Counted from the first letter of the stretch, positions 1-7,405 are shown. The stretch: DNA of 10,164 bases from Pseudomonadales bacterium (GCA_031277435.1 JAITMI010000294.1:1-10164); one strand, 5' to 3'. Notes: generated by a model from the letters alone, not told the origin. Numbers and translations: made by a program.

Positions 1-1362
1 ATGACGGAAGGCGAACTGATCGATTCGGAAGGCGCCAAGACGGAAGATGTACTGAGCGCCCGTGTCGATTGGCAACGCGAATTCGTGGGCGGCATGGGCG
101 CTTTTACGCTAAAGACCGGCGCCAAGTATCGCGGCGGCTCACAAAACCGTGATCTCACCGAAGCCGTCTATGAGATTGACGATAGCTTTCCTTATGAACG
201 GATTTTGATGCCAACCGATGCCGTATTTTTGGCGAAACGCAAATATTTCGACTTGTCGCCGCAAGCGGGTCTGGCGCTATTGGCCTCGAATCCGGAATTG
301 TTCGAATTCGTGGAAGATTCCACCTTTGAATCCAGCAATATTCAGGATTACGACGCGGATGAAACAGTCTCCGCCGCCTATGTCATGGGCACTTACGAGA
401 GTGGTATTCATAGCGTCATCGTTGGCCTGCGTTTTGAGCGCTACGAATGGGAAAATACCAACAAAATCGTCAGTTTTCTGAATGAAGAGCCTACACTGAC
501 GCCGGTGAACAAAGGCGCTACGCATTCGTTCTGGCTGCCGGGTATTCACTTTCGTCACGCGCTTACCGAGAACCTGATTTTACGTGAGAGTTTCAACCGT
601 AGTTACGGCAAGCCGCGTTTGTCGGAGCTGTCGCGTGGCCGCTGGATTGATGACGAAGGCAATATGTCGGATGGCAACGCCAATCTGCTGCCAGCGAGCG
701 CGGATAACTTCGACGCGCAGATAGAGTATTACACCGAGCGCGGCGGCCTCTATTCAGCCGGCGTGTTTTATAAAAAAATTGACGATTTCACTTACACGCA
801 AAGCTATAACTTCAATGTTCTGGATGCCGATGGTATTCCCGTACCGCTGGAAAATGGCGATTTTGAATATGACCGCCCAGTCAACGGCACCTCCGCGAAA
901 AACTACGGCCTGGAATTGATCGCGCGTCAGCGTCTTTATTTTCTGCCGGGCGCGCTGCAAGGTTTTGGCGTCGCGTTGAGCGGCACCTTGACCGAGAGTA
1001 AAGCCGATTATCCCAACCGCACCGACCGCGATGATTTATCGTTGGAAGGGTTCTCCAAATATCTGTACACGGCCACTCTCGATTACAACTGGGGCAATTT
1101 CAGCGCGCGTCTCGATTACCGCTACCGCGATGATTACATCGAAGGCTTGGGCAGCGATATCGAAAGCGATGAATTTTACGCGGCGGAGGAACGTTTCGAC
1201 GCGGAGCTTTACTACAACTTCACCGGGCAATTCAGCCTGTATGCCACTGGCATGAATTTGACCAATGAACCGCAGGTGTCCTACTCCGGTTACAGCCGCT
1301 TCGTGGAAGACGCTAGTTATTCCGGACGCAAGTTCGTGATTGGCGCGCGTTACGAGTTCTGA
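1..1362 (+). CDS. TonB-dependent outer-membrane receptor, C-terminal barrel (5' end outside window)
   Basis: This is the last 453 residues of an outer-membrane beta-barrel that imports a bound ligand using TonB/ExbBD energy. The visible part is alternating short aromatic-rich strands and loops. It carries the late-barrel pattern of the Xanthomonas/Caulobacter-type receptors: 'LPGIHFRHALTENLILRESF' followed by 'RPxLSEL'-like text, 'AGVFYKKIDDF', 'PVNGTSAKNYGLEL', 'LYATGMNLTNEPQ', and a C-terminal phenylalanine ('GARYEF') typical of BAM-assembled proteins. No signal peptide, TonB box or plug domain is visible. Such receptors usually have roughly 800-1000 residues, so the ATG at base 1 is very probably internal and the gene runs in from outside the window. 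The gene ends 37 bases before a secreted phosphatase on the same strand, which suggests co-transcription. The ligand cannot be read from the barrel. Family assignment is firm; substrate is unknown. Confidence 0.9.
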   Translation: MTEGELIDSEGAKTEDVLSARVDWQREFVGGMGAFTLKTGAKYRGGSQNRDLTEAVYEIDDSFPYERILMPTDAVFLAKRKYFDLSPQAGLALLASNPELFEFVEDSTFESSNIQDYDADETVSAAYVMGTYESGIHSVIVGLRFERYEWENTNKIVSFLNEEPTLTPVNKGATHSFWLPGIHFRHALTENLILRESFNRSYGKPRLSELSRGRWIDDEGNMSDGNANLLPASADNFDAQIEYYTERGGLYSAGVFYKKIDDFTYTQSYNFNVLDADGIPVPLENGDFEYDRPVNGTSAKNYGLELIARQRLYFLPGALQGFGVALSGTLTESKADYPNRTDRDDLSLEGFSKYLYTATLDYNWGNFSARLDYRYRDDYIEGLGSDIESDEFYAAEERFDAELYYNFTGQFSLYATGMNLTNEPQVSYSGYSRFVEDASYSGRKFVIGARYEF

Positions 1363-1399
1363 GTACATCTTCATTATTTTCAATGTGAGCGAGATTCTT

Positions 1400-2743
1400 A
1401 TGAAAAAAATCATTTCGACCGCTATTTTGTTCGCGCTCTTGCCGCTCATGGCGCAAGCGCAACAAACGCTTGCGCCTGACCATGCCGCGCCGCAAGCGTA
1501 TCCCGCTGAATTGATCCACGCGCCCACGCCGCTGCCGGATCGCGTGGTGTTGACCTGGAGCGGCGATACCGCGACTACGCAGTCGGTTACCTGGCGCACG
1601 GACACTTCCGTTACCTCCGCGTTCGCGGAAATCGCCGTCGCCAACGCTAATGGCCGGGCGCTGGCGCCGCAACGTTTTCCAGCCGAAACCACGACCTTCA
1701 ACAGCGATTTGAACCAGGCTAACTATCACACGCTGACGTTTGTGGATCTGCAACCAGATACGCTTTACGCGTACCGTGTCGGCGATGGCGTCAACTGGAG
1801 TGAGTATTACCATTTTCGCACCGCCAGCGACCGCGCCGCGCCATTTAGTTTCATTTATTTCGGCGATGCGCAGAACGAGATCAAAACGCATTGGTCGCGC
1901 GTATTCCGCGAGGCGTTCAGTACGGCGCCGCGCGCCGCGTTCACGCTGCACGCGGGAGACCTGATCAATGAGGATGCCTTTGACGCCGAGTGGGGCGAGT
2001 GGCATGACGCGCCAGCCTGGGTCAATGGCACGATCGCGGTCATCGCCGCGGCGGGCAATCACGAGTATTACCAAAACGAGACGGGGCGGGAAAACGTAAG
2101 CGATCACTGGCGCCCGCAGTTTGCTTTTCCTTTGCAAGACGCGCCGCAAGGTTTGGAAGAAACGGTCTATTACATCGATTACCAAGGCGCGCGCATTATC
2201 GTGCTGGATTCCAATAAGGAACAGCAGGCGCAAGTCGCGTGGTTGCGTCAGGTGCTCAGCGATAATCCCAATCGCTGGACCATTCTCACGTTTCATCATC
2301 CTATTTTTTCGCCCGCGCGGGATCGCGATAATCCAGAATTACGCGAACTGTGGAAGCCGGTATTCGATGAGTTCAAGGTGGACTTGGTGCTCACCGGTCA
2401 CGATCATACTTACGCGCGCACCGGGCAGATGGATATTCCCGTTGGCACTCGGAATTTTCCCGCCGGTTATCAGCAAGCCTACGACCCGGCTATCGGCACG
2501 GTCTACGTGGTGTCGGTGAGCGGGCCGAAAATGTATGAGTTCGGCAAGGATGTGTTCGCCAAGCGCGTGGCGGAAGACACGCAGTTGTTCCAGGTGATCG
2601 AAGTCTATGATTCGGAGTTGAAATTCCGCGCCTATACCGCGACCGGCGAACTGTACGACGCCTTCACGCTGGAAAAGCAAGCAGGGCAGCCAAACCGTTT
2701 ACGTGAAATGCTGCCGCCCGAAACCCGCAAAACCGTGGAGTAA
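1400..2743 (+). CDS. Secreted purple-acid-phosphatase-like metallophosphoesterase
   Basis: A 447-residue exported phosphoesterase that probably removes phosphate from extracellular or periplasmic esters. The ATG at 1400 opens a clear signal peptide (MKK, hydrophobic core, cleavage after AQA at residue 20); an upstream in-frame ATG at 1340 would overlap the receptor gene and bury the signal, so it is rejected. Residues about 45-142 look like the fibronectin-III-like N-terminal domain of purple acid phosphatases ('LTWSGDTATTQSVTWRTD', 'LQPDTLYAYRVGDG'). Residues about 148-345 hold the metallophosphatase motifs in order: GDAQ (D156), GDLINE (D187), GNHE (N220, H221), FHHP (H299/H300) and GHDHTYAR (H334, H336). 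The position three after D187, tyrosine in true purple enzymes, is asparagine (N190), so the purple Fe-tyrosinate colour is not expected. It lies between a TonB receptor and a secreted Asp-box protein and likely shares their transcript. The substrate is inferred only in general terms. Confidence 0.88.
   Translation: MKKIISTAILFALLPLMAQAQQTLAPDHAAPQAYPAELIHAPTPLPDRVVLTWSGDTATTQSVTWRTDTSVTSAFAEIAVANANGRALAPQRFPAETTTFNSDLNQANYHTLTFVDLQPDTLYAYRVGDGVNWSEYYHFRTASDRAAPFSFIYFGDAQNEIKTHWSRVFREAFSTAPRAAFTLHAGDLINEDAFDAEWGEWHDAPAWVNGTIAVIAAAGNHEYYQNETGRENVSDHWRPQFAFPLQDAPQGLEETVYYIDYQGARIIVLDSNKEQQAQVAWLRQVLSDNPNRWTILTFHHPIFSPARDRDNPELRELWKPVFDEFKVDLVLTGHDHTYARTGQMDIPVGTRNFPAGYQQAYDPAIGTVYVVSVSGPKMYEFGKDVFAKRVAEDTQLFQVIEVYDSELKFRAYTATGELYDAFTLEKQAGQPNRLREMLPPETRKTVE
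2737..2740 (+). promoter_or_regulatory. Ribosome binding site deciding the start of the Asp-box protein
   Basis: GGAG lies 7 bases before the ATG at 2748, inside the last codons of the phosphatase gene. It supports 2748 over the upstream in-frame ATG at 2703, which would add 15 residues in front of the signal peptide. Confidence 0.55.
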
Positions 2744-2747
2744 TGAC

Positions 2748-4454
2748 ATGATCCGGAACAGATTTGGCGGGGCGGTTTTATTTCTCCTGATCCAGACTGG
2801 CGCGTTGGCGGCGGATGATACAGGCTCTGGCATTGAGTTATTGAGTTACCGTTTACGCGCGGATTTCGGCGCCGCGCTGAACGCCGATGAAGGCTGGGCG
2901 GCGCTGGAAAATACCAGCGCCGCGCTGAATTATGACCAACCGTTCCGATTACGAGTTCAAGTCAGAGCCGCCGCCACCGTGCCGCAAGGACATTTGCTGA
3001 ACCTGCAATACCGTTGGCAAGGCGGCGCGTGGAGCACGGTTGGCGTCGCCAGGTTTCCGTATCCCAGTCTGGCCAGTCCGCTGCTCTCAGTGACCGCTAC
3101 GGAAGCATACGCCGATGGTGAGGAAACGCGGCGTCTGCTTGGCGATCCCACGCTGGAGTGGGACGCAGGCGCCGGGTTGAATCTCACCGCCGCCACGCCG
3201 GTATGGCGCGGCGGCGGTGATACCGTTGAATGGGAATGGCCACTGGTCGCGCGGCGTTTTTCGGATGGCCCTACCTTCGCCGAAAATGGGGCCAATATTG
3301 AATTGCGTCTCGTGGATGGCGGCGGCCTGCCGTTGGCGGGACCGCGCATGAGCGCGCAATTTTCGGCGGCTCCTGGCCATCTCGGTGGCACCTTCATCGA
3401 AACGCCAGCGCGAATTGGCCCTTATCAGACGGATGACGGCACGCTCTATTTTTTCATGGAGCCAGCCGAAACCGACAACCGCTTCATGGCGGTGATGTCC
3501 ACCGATTATGGCCAGTCGTGGCGTGAAGCGGATGGCGCGGCGCGTCCCAGCGTCAGCGATCTGGAAGGCGTGGCGTCCGTGCGAATTGGATCGATTGTTC
3601 ACATTATTCATCAGGTCAGCCATGAAGTGTTTTATCACGCGTTTGAATTGGCGGATGCCGGCGCCGGCCATTGGCTGGTGAACAGCGAGAGCATCGCCAA
3701 GCCGGAGGGTGAGCCGCCGACGCAGATCGCTGACGTCATCGCGCGTAGCGACGGCTCTTTGCTGGCGCTCTACGGTGGCGCGCGCCGCTTGTTCCTGCAA
3801 ATCCGCTCGGCGCGGGGTGAGTGGGGCGCGCCTGTGGAAATCGACGCCGCCATCGAGCCGGCATTGTCCGGAGCGGTGTTGGCGCTGGGGAAGGATGATG
3901 CCGTTACGCTCGCGTACACGGGCCGTGATGGACGGGGCTTCATCCGTCATTTGTTTGTGGATGGCACCTTGTCCGAGCGTCTGACCTTATCCAGCAAACT
4001 CGGCGCCAGCGAAGCGGAAGATGCCGTCATCCTGCCTCTGGTGGCGCTGCCTGATTCAGGCACCAGTGTCGTGCTGTATCGTGAAACGGATGGTTTTTTA
4101 TACGAGCGCCGTTTCACGCCTGAGGGTGAACTATCAACGCCAATTCAAGTATCAAACACGGCGGTAATCACCAATGCCGTCGATTCCGAACAGGTTGGCG
4201 CCGATCTCGTGTTACACGATGGCACGCTGCATTTGCTGTTCATTGATGCTGAGCGCCGATCTATCCAGTACACCAGATCGGATATGGCGGGTCGCTGGGC
4301 GGAACCGACAGCGGTGGTGGAAGGCATCGAGGCGTCGTGGTTGCGCGGCTCAATTCACCGCGACGCCGAGGGTAACGCGGTCTATGGCTTCGTTTATGAC
4401 GCTGGCTCCAAAGGCGGCTCGGGCTTCAATGAGTACAAGGCGCTGCCGCTTTGA
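2748..4454 (+). CDS. Secreted protein with one Asp-box (BNR) motif, probable beta-propeller, function unknown
   Basis: I do not recognise a named family for this 568-residue protein. It starts four bases after the phosphatase stop, with a signal peptide of about 21 residues (cleavage after ALA). Residues about 28-220 are rich in beta-type sequence and may form a sandwich domain ('RLRVQVRAAATVPQGHLLNLQYRW' region). From about 230 onward the pattern changes to repeated blades of the type 'DDGTLYFFMEP', 'ARSDGSLLALYGG', 'HDGTLHLLFIDAERRSIQYT', which fits a propeller. One full Asp-box is visible at residues 251-258 (STDYGQSW, matching S-x-D-x-G-x-[ST]-W). Asp-boxes are structural loops in sialidases and other glycan-handling propellers, but no RIP motif or obvious arginine triad is seen, so a sialidase call is not supported. 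It may bind or process the same substrate as its receptor and phosphatase neighbours. There are no cysteine pairs or membrane anchors of note. Confidence 0.7.
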   Translation: MIRNRFGGAVLFLLIQTGALAADDTGSGIELLSYRLRADFGAALNADEGWAALENTSAALNYDQPFRLRVQVRAAATVPQGHLLNLQYRWQGGAWSTVGVARFPYPSLASPLLSVTATEAYADGEETRRLLGDPTLEWDAGAGLNLTAATPVWRGGGDTVEWEWPLVARRFSDGPTFAENGANIELRLVDGGGLPLAGPRMSAQFSAAPGHLGGTFIETPARIGPYQTDDGTLYFFMEPAETDNRFMAVMSTDYGQSWREADGAARPSVSDLEGVASVRIGSIVHIIHQVSHEVFYHAFELADAGAGHWLVNSESIAKPEGEPPTQIADVIARSDGSLLALYGGARRLFLQIRSARGEWGAPVEIDAAIEPALSGAVLALGKDDAVTLAYTGRDGRGFIRHLFVDGTLSERLTLSSKLGASEAEDAVILPLVALPDSGTSVVLYRETDGFLYERRFTPEGELSTPIQVSNTAVITNAVDSEQVGADLVLHDGTLHLLFIDAERRSIQYTRSDMAGRWAEPTAVVEGIEASWLRGSIHRDAEGNAVYGFVYDAGSKGGSGFNEYKALPL

Positions 4455-4471
4455 GGCGGGGTGAGGTGTAA

Positions 4472-4521
4472 GGAGGCGGATTTTTCAACCAGGCGTTCAA
4501 GCAGATAACTGCTCCGCCTCC
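4472..4521. repeat. Inverted repeat across the convergent gene junction, possible weak bidirectional terminator
   Basis: GGAGGCGGA at 4472-4480 is mirrored by TCCGCCTCC at 4513-4521, giving a perfect 9-bp stem around a 32-base loop. A second small hairpin (AGCAG-ATAA-CTGCT, 4500-4513) sits inside it and covers the last codons of the minus-strand DUF2442 gene. A T5 run follows the left arm on the + strand (4481-4485), but it falls in the loop and not after the stem, so this is not a canonical rho-independent terminator. The location between two converging genes makes a termination role the natural guess. The 42 bases between the stop codons hold no gene. Confidence 0.35.
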
Positions 4522-4952
4522 CAACCCTTGACCGCCAGCGCGATGTAACGCGGCACCGGCCTGGCGCCGCTGCCGTAGGCGCTCATGGTGCGCGTGGTCA
4601 TGCCCAGCGCGGCGGCGGCTTGCGCCAGGCTCAGGCCATTGCGGGCGCGCCATTGGGCGAAGATGCGGGTGTTTTCGTCCGGCGCGTTTTGCGCTTGCGC
4701 GTCCAGCCAAAGTGTGTCGGCGCCAATTTGAATATCGAATTCGGGCCACTCGACGGTCCAGCCGCAATCTTCGCCAATGCAGGCTTGGGCGAATTTGGCT
4801 TGGTCGCGCAGTGGCGCCAGGCCGGGGCTTTCATCGAAGAACGGGGTGAAATTCACCGTCATTATGCTGCCGTCGATGAAGGTCATGCGCAGCTTGTGTC
4901 CAGCCAGCGCCTTTACGGCTTTGAAGCGTGGGCGCTTCATTACGGATGCCAT
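4497..4952 (-). CDS. DUF2442 domain protein with C-terminal helix-turn-helix
   Basis: A 151-residue soluble protein of two parts. Residues about 8-85 resemble DUF2442 ('AVKALAGHKLRMTFIDGS' with a following 'FFDESPGLAPLRDQAKF' segment and 'WPEFDIQIGADTLWLDA'). Residues about 96-142 look like an Xre-type helix-turn-helix ('NGLSLAQAAAALGMTTRTMS'), suggesting DNA binding. The start at 4952 is chosen because GGAGG lies 10 bases upstream; an in-frame ATG further upstream at 5036 would overlap the preceding gene, and the one at 4940 lacks a binding site. It sits 32 bases downstream of the AhpA-like membrane protein and may be co-transcribed with it. DUF2442 proteins are often found in small two-gene modules, some with toxin-antitoxin character, but no candidate toxin gene is adjacent here. 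The function is unknown; a regulator role is inferred from the HTH alone. Confidence 0.8.
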   Translation of the reverse strand: MASVMKRPRFKAVKALAGHKLRMTFIDGSIMTVNFTPFFDESPGLAPLRDQAKFAQACIGEDCGWTVEWPEFDIQIGADTLWLDAQAQNAPDENTRIFAQWRARNGLSLAQAAAALGMTTRTMSAYGSGARPVPRYIALAVKGWEAEQLSA

Positions 4953-4962
4953 TTTTTCCAGT

Positions 4963-4967
4963 CCTCC
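4963..4967 (-). promoter_or_regulatory. Ribosome binding site of the DUF2442-HTH gene
   Basis: Read on the minus strand, GGAGG is followed by 10 bases and then the ATG at 4952. It is a near-ideal Shine-Dalgarno core and is the main reason for choosing this start codon. Confidence 0.6.
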
Positions 4968-4984
4968 ATGAGTGCAAGCCTCGC

Positions 4985-6337
4985 TCAAGCCTCCGGCTGC
5001 GCCGCTGGCGCCGTATCTGGAATCATGTGTTGGCATTGCCGCTGTAGCAGTTCGGTGTGGCTACCGCTGTGGGCGTCGAGGCGGTAGGTGGAATAATCTT
5101 CGTTGCCGAATTGCACGCGCAGCATCCGGGTGGAGTCGCTGGGGAAGCGGGTTTGGCCGCCGGCCAGTTGATAGCTGAACGCGGTGACGGTGAGCTGGCC
5201 GGGCGTGGTTTGTTGCAAGAGCGCGTGGGCCATGTCCACCGCTTTGCCGATGGCGGATTCTTGTTGCGCCTCGCCGTCTTTGCTTTGTTTGGCCCACAGC
5301 GGGGAAAAAAACACTTCGCCGCTATGTACCGCGATATTGAATTCCAGGCTTTGCGCGTTGCGGTCGCGCTGTTTTTCCGTCGTTTTTTGCATCAGCAGCA
5401 TGAATAATTGCGCGCAGCACAGGGCGTTGAAGGCGTGGTCTTCCTTGCAGCGGCGCGCATCGAAACACACCAGTATGCTGTCGCCGTCGATGCGGGTGAC
5501 GACGCCGCGGTACAGCCGCGCCGCTTGCCGCAAATAAAATTGGAATTGTTGTAACAAAAGCGCGAGCGTGGCGGCGTTGAGCAGTTCCACCACTCGCTGG
5601 CTGTCCTTGACCGAGACCACCAGCAAGGTGGCGAGGCGGCGCCGCGCGCTACTGGGCACGGCTTCGTCATCGGCGGGGTCGGGCAGGCCGGCGTTGCTCA
5701 GTTGTTCTTCCAGCTCCACTTGCCGGTGCAATAATTCATAGACGCGCTGTTGCACTTGCCCCACTTCGCCGCTCGCGGGCAAACGTGGAGTTTCGTCTTC
5801 CTCGGGGTGGTCGATGTCATGCAAGAGTTCGCGCAGCGGCCTGCTCACGCCGGCGGCCAGCCAGAAGGCCAAAATCAGCGTTATGACCAAGCCGCCGATA
5901 ATGGCGCCATAGAACGCCACTTGCGGCTGAGTGAGCGGCGTGCGCAGCAGATTTTCGTCGAGTGAAAGTTGTACCTGCCCCGCCACCAAGCCTTGCAGCG
6001 TGATCGCGGCTTGATAGGTGGTGGCGGTATTGGCGGGCGCCATGCCATCGCGCGCGGCGCTGGCGAGCACGATGCCATCGACATCGCTGATCGCGGCGCG
6101 GGTGATGCCGGGTTCCTGTACCAATTGGTTTACCACCACGTTCAGGCCCAGCACGTCGTTAGCGAGCACGAGTTCAGTGACGGAGCCGGACATCTGCTTG
6201 GCGAGAATCAGGCCGATGGTTTCCGTTTGCTGTTTCAGCGACTGCTGCAATTGCAGTTTCAAAGCCAGCCAGAAGCCGGCGACGATCAAGGTGAGCAAGA
6301 GGCCGAACGCGATGGTGATTTTATACTTCAATGCCAT
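4985..6337 (-). CDS. AhpA-like membrane protein with degenerate class III cyclase domain
   Basis: A 450-residue inner-membrane protein laid out like a sensor. Helix 1 spans about 7-28, a periplasmic segment about 30-140, helix 2 about 142-163, then a HAMP-like linker (about 160-212), and a cytoplasmic domain from about 234 to 420 that follows the class III adenylate/guanylate cyclase fold. The fold is visible as 'LATLLVVSVKDSQRVVELL', 'RIDGDSILVCF', 'FNIAVHSGEVFFSPL' and 'AIGKAVDMAHALLQ'. The first metal-binding aspartate of the usual F-x-D-I motif is not present (the text reads VVSVK), although the second is kept (D286). In the usual V-N-x-A-x-R motif the asparagine is aspartate (D368) and the arginine is alanine, so catalysis is unlikely. 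The overall design resembles the AhpA family (COG3726, membrane proteins said to affect haemolysin expression); this match is from memory of the family and not a search. A TATAAT overlaps the upstream epmB stop, and a DUF2442-HTH gene follows after 32 bases. Confidence 0.8.
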   Translation of the reverse strand: MALKYKITIAFGLLLTLIVAGFWLALKLQLQQSLKQQTETIGLILAKQMSGSVTELVLANDVLGLNVVVNQLVQEPGITRAAISDVDGIVLASAARDGMAPANTATTYQAAITLQGLVAGQVQLSLDENLLRTPLTQPQVAFYGAIIGGLVITLILAFWLAAGVSRPLRELLHDIDHPEEDETPRLPASGEVGQVQQRVYELLHRQVELEEQLSNAGLPDPADDEAVPSSARRRLATLLVVSVKDSQRVVELLNAATLALLLQQFQFYLRQAARLYRGVVTRIDGDSILVCFDARRCKEDHAFNALCCAQLFMLLMQKTTEKQRDRNAQSLEFNIAVHSGEVFFSPLWAKQSKDGEAQQESAIGKAVDMAHALLQQTTPGQLTVTAFSYQLAGGQTRFPSDSTRMLRVQFGNEDYSTYRLDAHSGSHTELLQRQCQHMIPDTAPAAQPEA

Positions 6338-6401
6338 AAAAGGTTTCCGTGCCCTGCCGTGGGCGTCGATGGTGTCCTGTGCGCAAGATGGCGAAGGGGC
6401 G

Positions 6402-6407
6402 ATTATA
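6402..6407 (-). promoter_or_regulatory. Candidate -10 box (TATAAT) for the AhpA-like gene, overlapping the epmB stop
   Basis: Read on the minus strand, a perfect TATAAT includes the TAA stop of epmB (6403-6405). It would place a transcription start near 6395 and a leader of about 58 bases before the ATG at 6337. No convincing -35 hexamer is seen at the usual spacing (the 17-base position reads CGGCAA), so the site may be weak, activator-dependent or fortuitous. The 65-base gap between the two genes contains no reading frame of note. Confidence 0.4.
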
Positions 6408-7404
6408 GAAGGGTTTTGCCGGGTTTGCCGGCTTCTTCGCGTACGAGGCGCGGTACCAGGTAGCCGGGCAGGCGCGCGCGCAGCGTGGCCAGCAACTCTT
6501 GCGCGCGCGCCAGGCTTACGTCGAAGTGCGCGGTGCCTTGCACCGGATCGGGCAGGTGCAGGTAATAAGGCAGCACGCCGGCGGAGAACAGGCGCTGGCT
6601 CAGCGCGGTGAGCGGCTCTGCTTCATCATTGATGCCAGCCAAGAGCACGCTTTGGTTGAGCAATGTCACGCCCGCTTCTCGCAGTTTGGCGCAGGCGCTA
6701 TCGACCGCGGCGTCAAATTCCCGCGCATGGTTGGCGCTCAGCACCACCACCGCCGGCCAGGGCAGGGCGCGGAGCTGTTCGCATAGCCGCGCATCGACGC
6801 GATCCGGCAACACCAGCGGCAGCCGCGTATGCAGGCGCAAACGGCGCAAATGCGGGATGCGGCGCAGACGCTCGAACAACCAGTCCAAATGAGACGCCGA
6901 TAAGGCCAAGGGGTCGCCGCCGCTCAAGATCACTTCTTCGATACTGCCGTCGCGCTCGATATAGCACAGGCTTTGTTCCCAATCCGCGCGGCTCTGGCGA
7001 TTATCGGCATAGGGAAAATGGCGGCGGAAACAGTAGCGGCAATGAATCGCGCAGGCTTGCGTAGTAATCAGCAACACGCGGCCCTGGTATTTATGCAGAA
7101 TGCCCGGCGCCACGGTGGCGCTGGCTTCTTCCAGTGGGTCCAAGGCATAGCCCGGCGTTTGCGCCAGTTCCGCCAGCGCGGGCAAGACTTGCAACAAGAG
7201 CGGATCGCGCGCGTCGCCTGGCCGCATACGCGCCACGTAAGCGCGCGGCACGCGCAGGGGAAATTCGTGCAGCGCGGCTTCGCTATAGCCGACTTCGCTA
7301 GGCTGTAAATTCAGGCAACGCAATAGCTCCAGCGGATCAGTAAGCAGATCGGCCAGTTGTTCCTGCCAGGAAGATAGCGTGTGAAGGGGGAGGGTTTGCG
7401 GCAT
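6403..7404 (-). CDS. epmB: EF-P beta-lysylation protein, lysine 2,3-aminomutase family (radical SAM)
   Basis: A 333-residue cytoplasmic radical SAM, PLP-dependent enzyme that converts (S)-alpha-lysine to (R)-beta-lysine, which EpmA then attaches to a conserved lysine of elongation factor P. The cluster motif C118-x3-C122-x2-C125 lies in 'TQACAIHCRYCFRRHFPYAD', which nearly matches the remembered E. coli EpmB segment. SGGDP at 161-165 is a family signature, and 'NQSVLLAGINDEAEPL' and 'LPYYLHLPDPVQGTAHF' also fit. K330 in the terminal 'GKPGKT' is at the place of the PLP lysine by comparison with the E. coli 'EPSKT' end. The N-terminal 'SWQEQLADLLTDPLELL' aligns near residue 12, so the ATG at 7404 is required despite lacking a Shine-Dalgarno sequence. 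Length is close to the usual ~340. The EF-P gene, often adjacent in gammaproteobacteria, is not in this window. Confidence 0.95.
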   Translation of the reverse strand: MPQTLPLHTLSSWQEQLADLLTDPLELLRCLNLQPSEVGYSEAALHEFPLRVPRAYVARMRPGDARDPLLLQVLPALAELAQTPGYALDPLEEASATVAPGILHKYQGRVLLITTQACAIHCRYCFRRHFPYADNRQSRADWEQSLCYIERDGSIEEVILSGGDPLALSASHLDWLFERLRRIPHLRRLRLHTRLPLVLPDRVDARLCEQLRALPWPAVVVLSANHAREFDAAVDSACAKLREAGVTLLNQSVLLAGINDEAEPLTALSQRLFSAGVLPYYLHLPDPVQGTAHFDVSLARAQELLATLRARLPGYLVPRLVREEAGKPGKTLL

Positions 7405-7405
7405 G

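Noticed and set aside
1..1362. ATG at base 1 as the true start of a short 453-residue receptor
   Set aside because: There is no signal peptide, TonB box or plug domain, and family members are about twice as long, so the gene is taken as cut by the window edge.
1313..2299. Long open frame (328 codons) on the minus strand opposite the phosphatase
   Set aside because: It lies wholly against the receptor end and the phosphatase gene, whose motifs are clear. The translation is arginine-rich and low in recognisable motifs, as expected of an antisense frame in GC-rich DNA.
3087..3950. 287-codon open frame on the minus strand opposite the Asp-box protein
   Set aside because: Arg/Ala-rich translation with no motif and no ribosome site worth noting; the + strand frame has a signal peptide and an Asp-box.
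2748..4454. Sialidase call for the Asp-box protein
   Set aside because: One Asp-box is not enough: no RIP motif and no visible arginine triad or Tyr/Glu nucleophile arrangement.
4497..4952. Antitoxin of a toxin-antitoxin pair
   Set aside because: No small toxin-like gene lies next to it: one neighbour is a 450-residue membrane protein and the other a convergent secreted protein.
4985..6337. Active adenylate or guanylate cyclase
   Set aside because: The first metal aspartate and the Asn/Arg transition-state pair are missing, so only the fold is supported.
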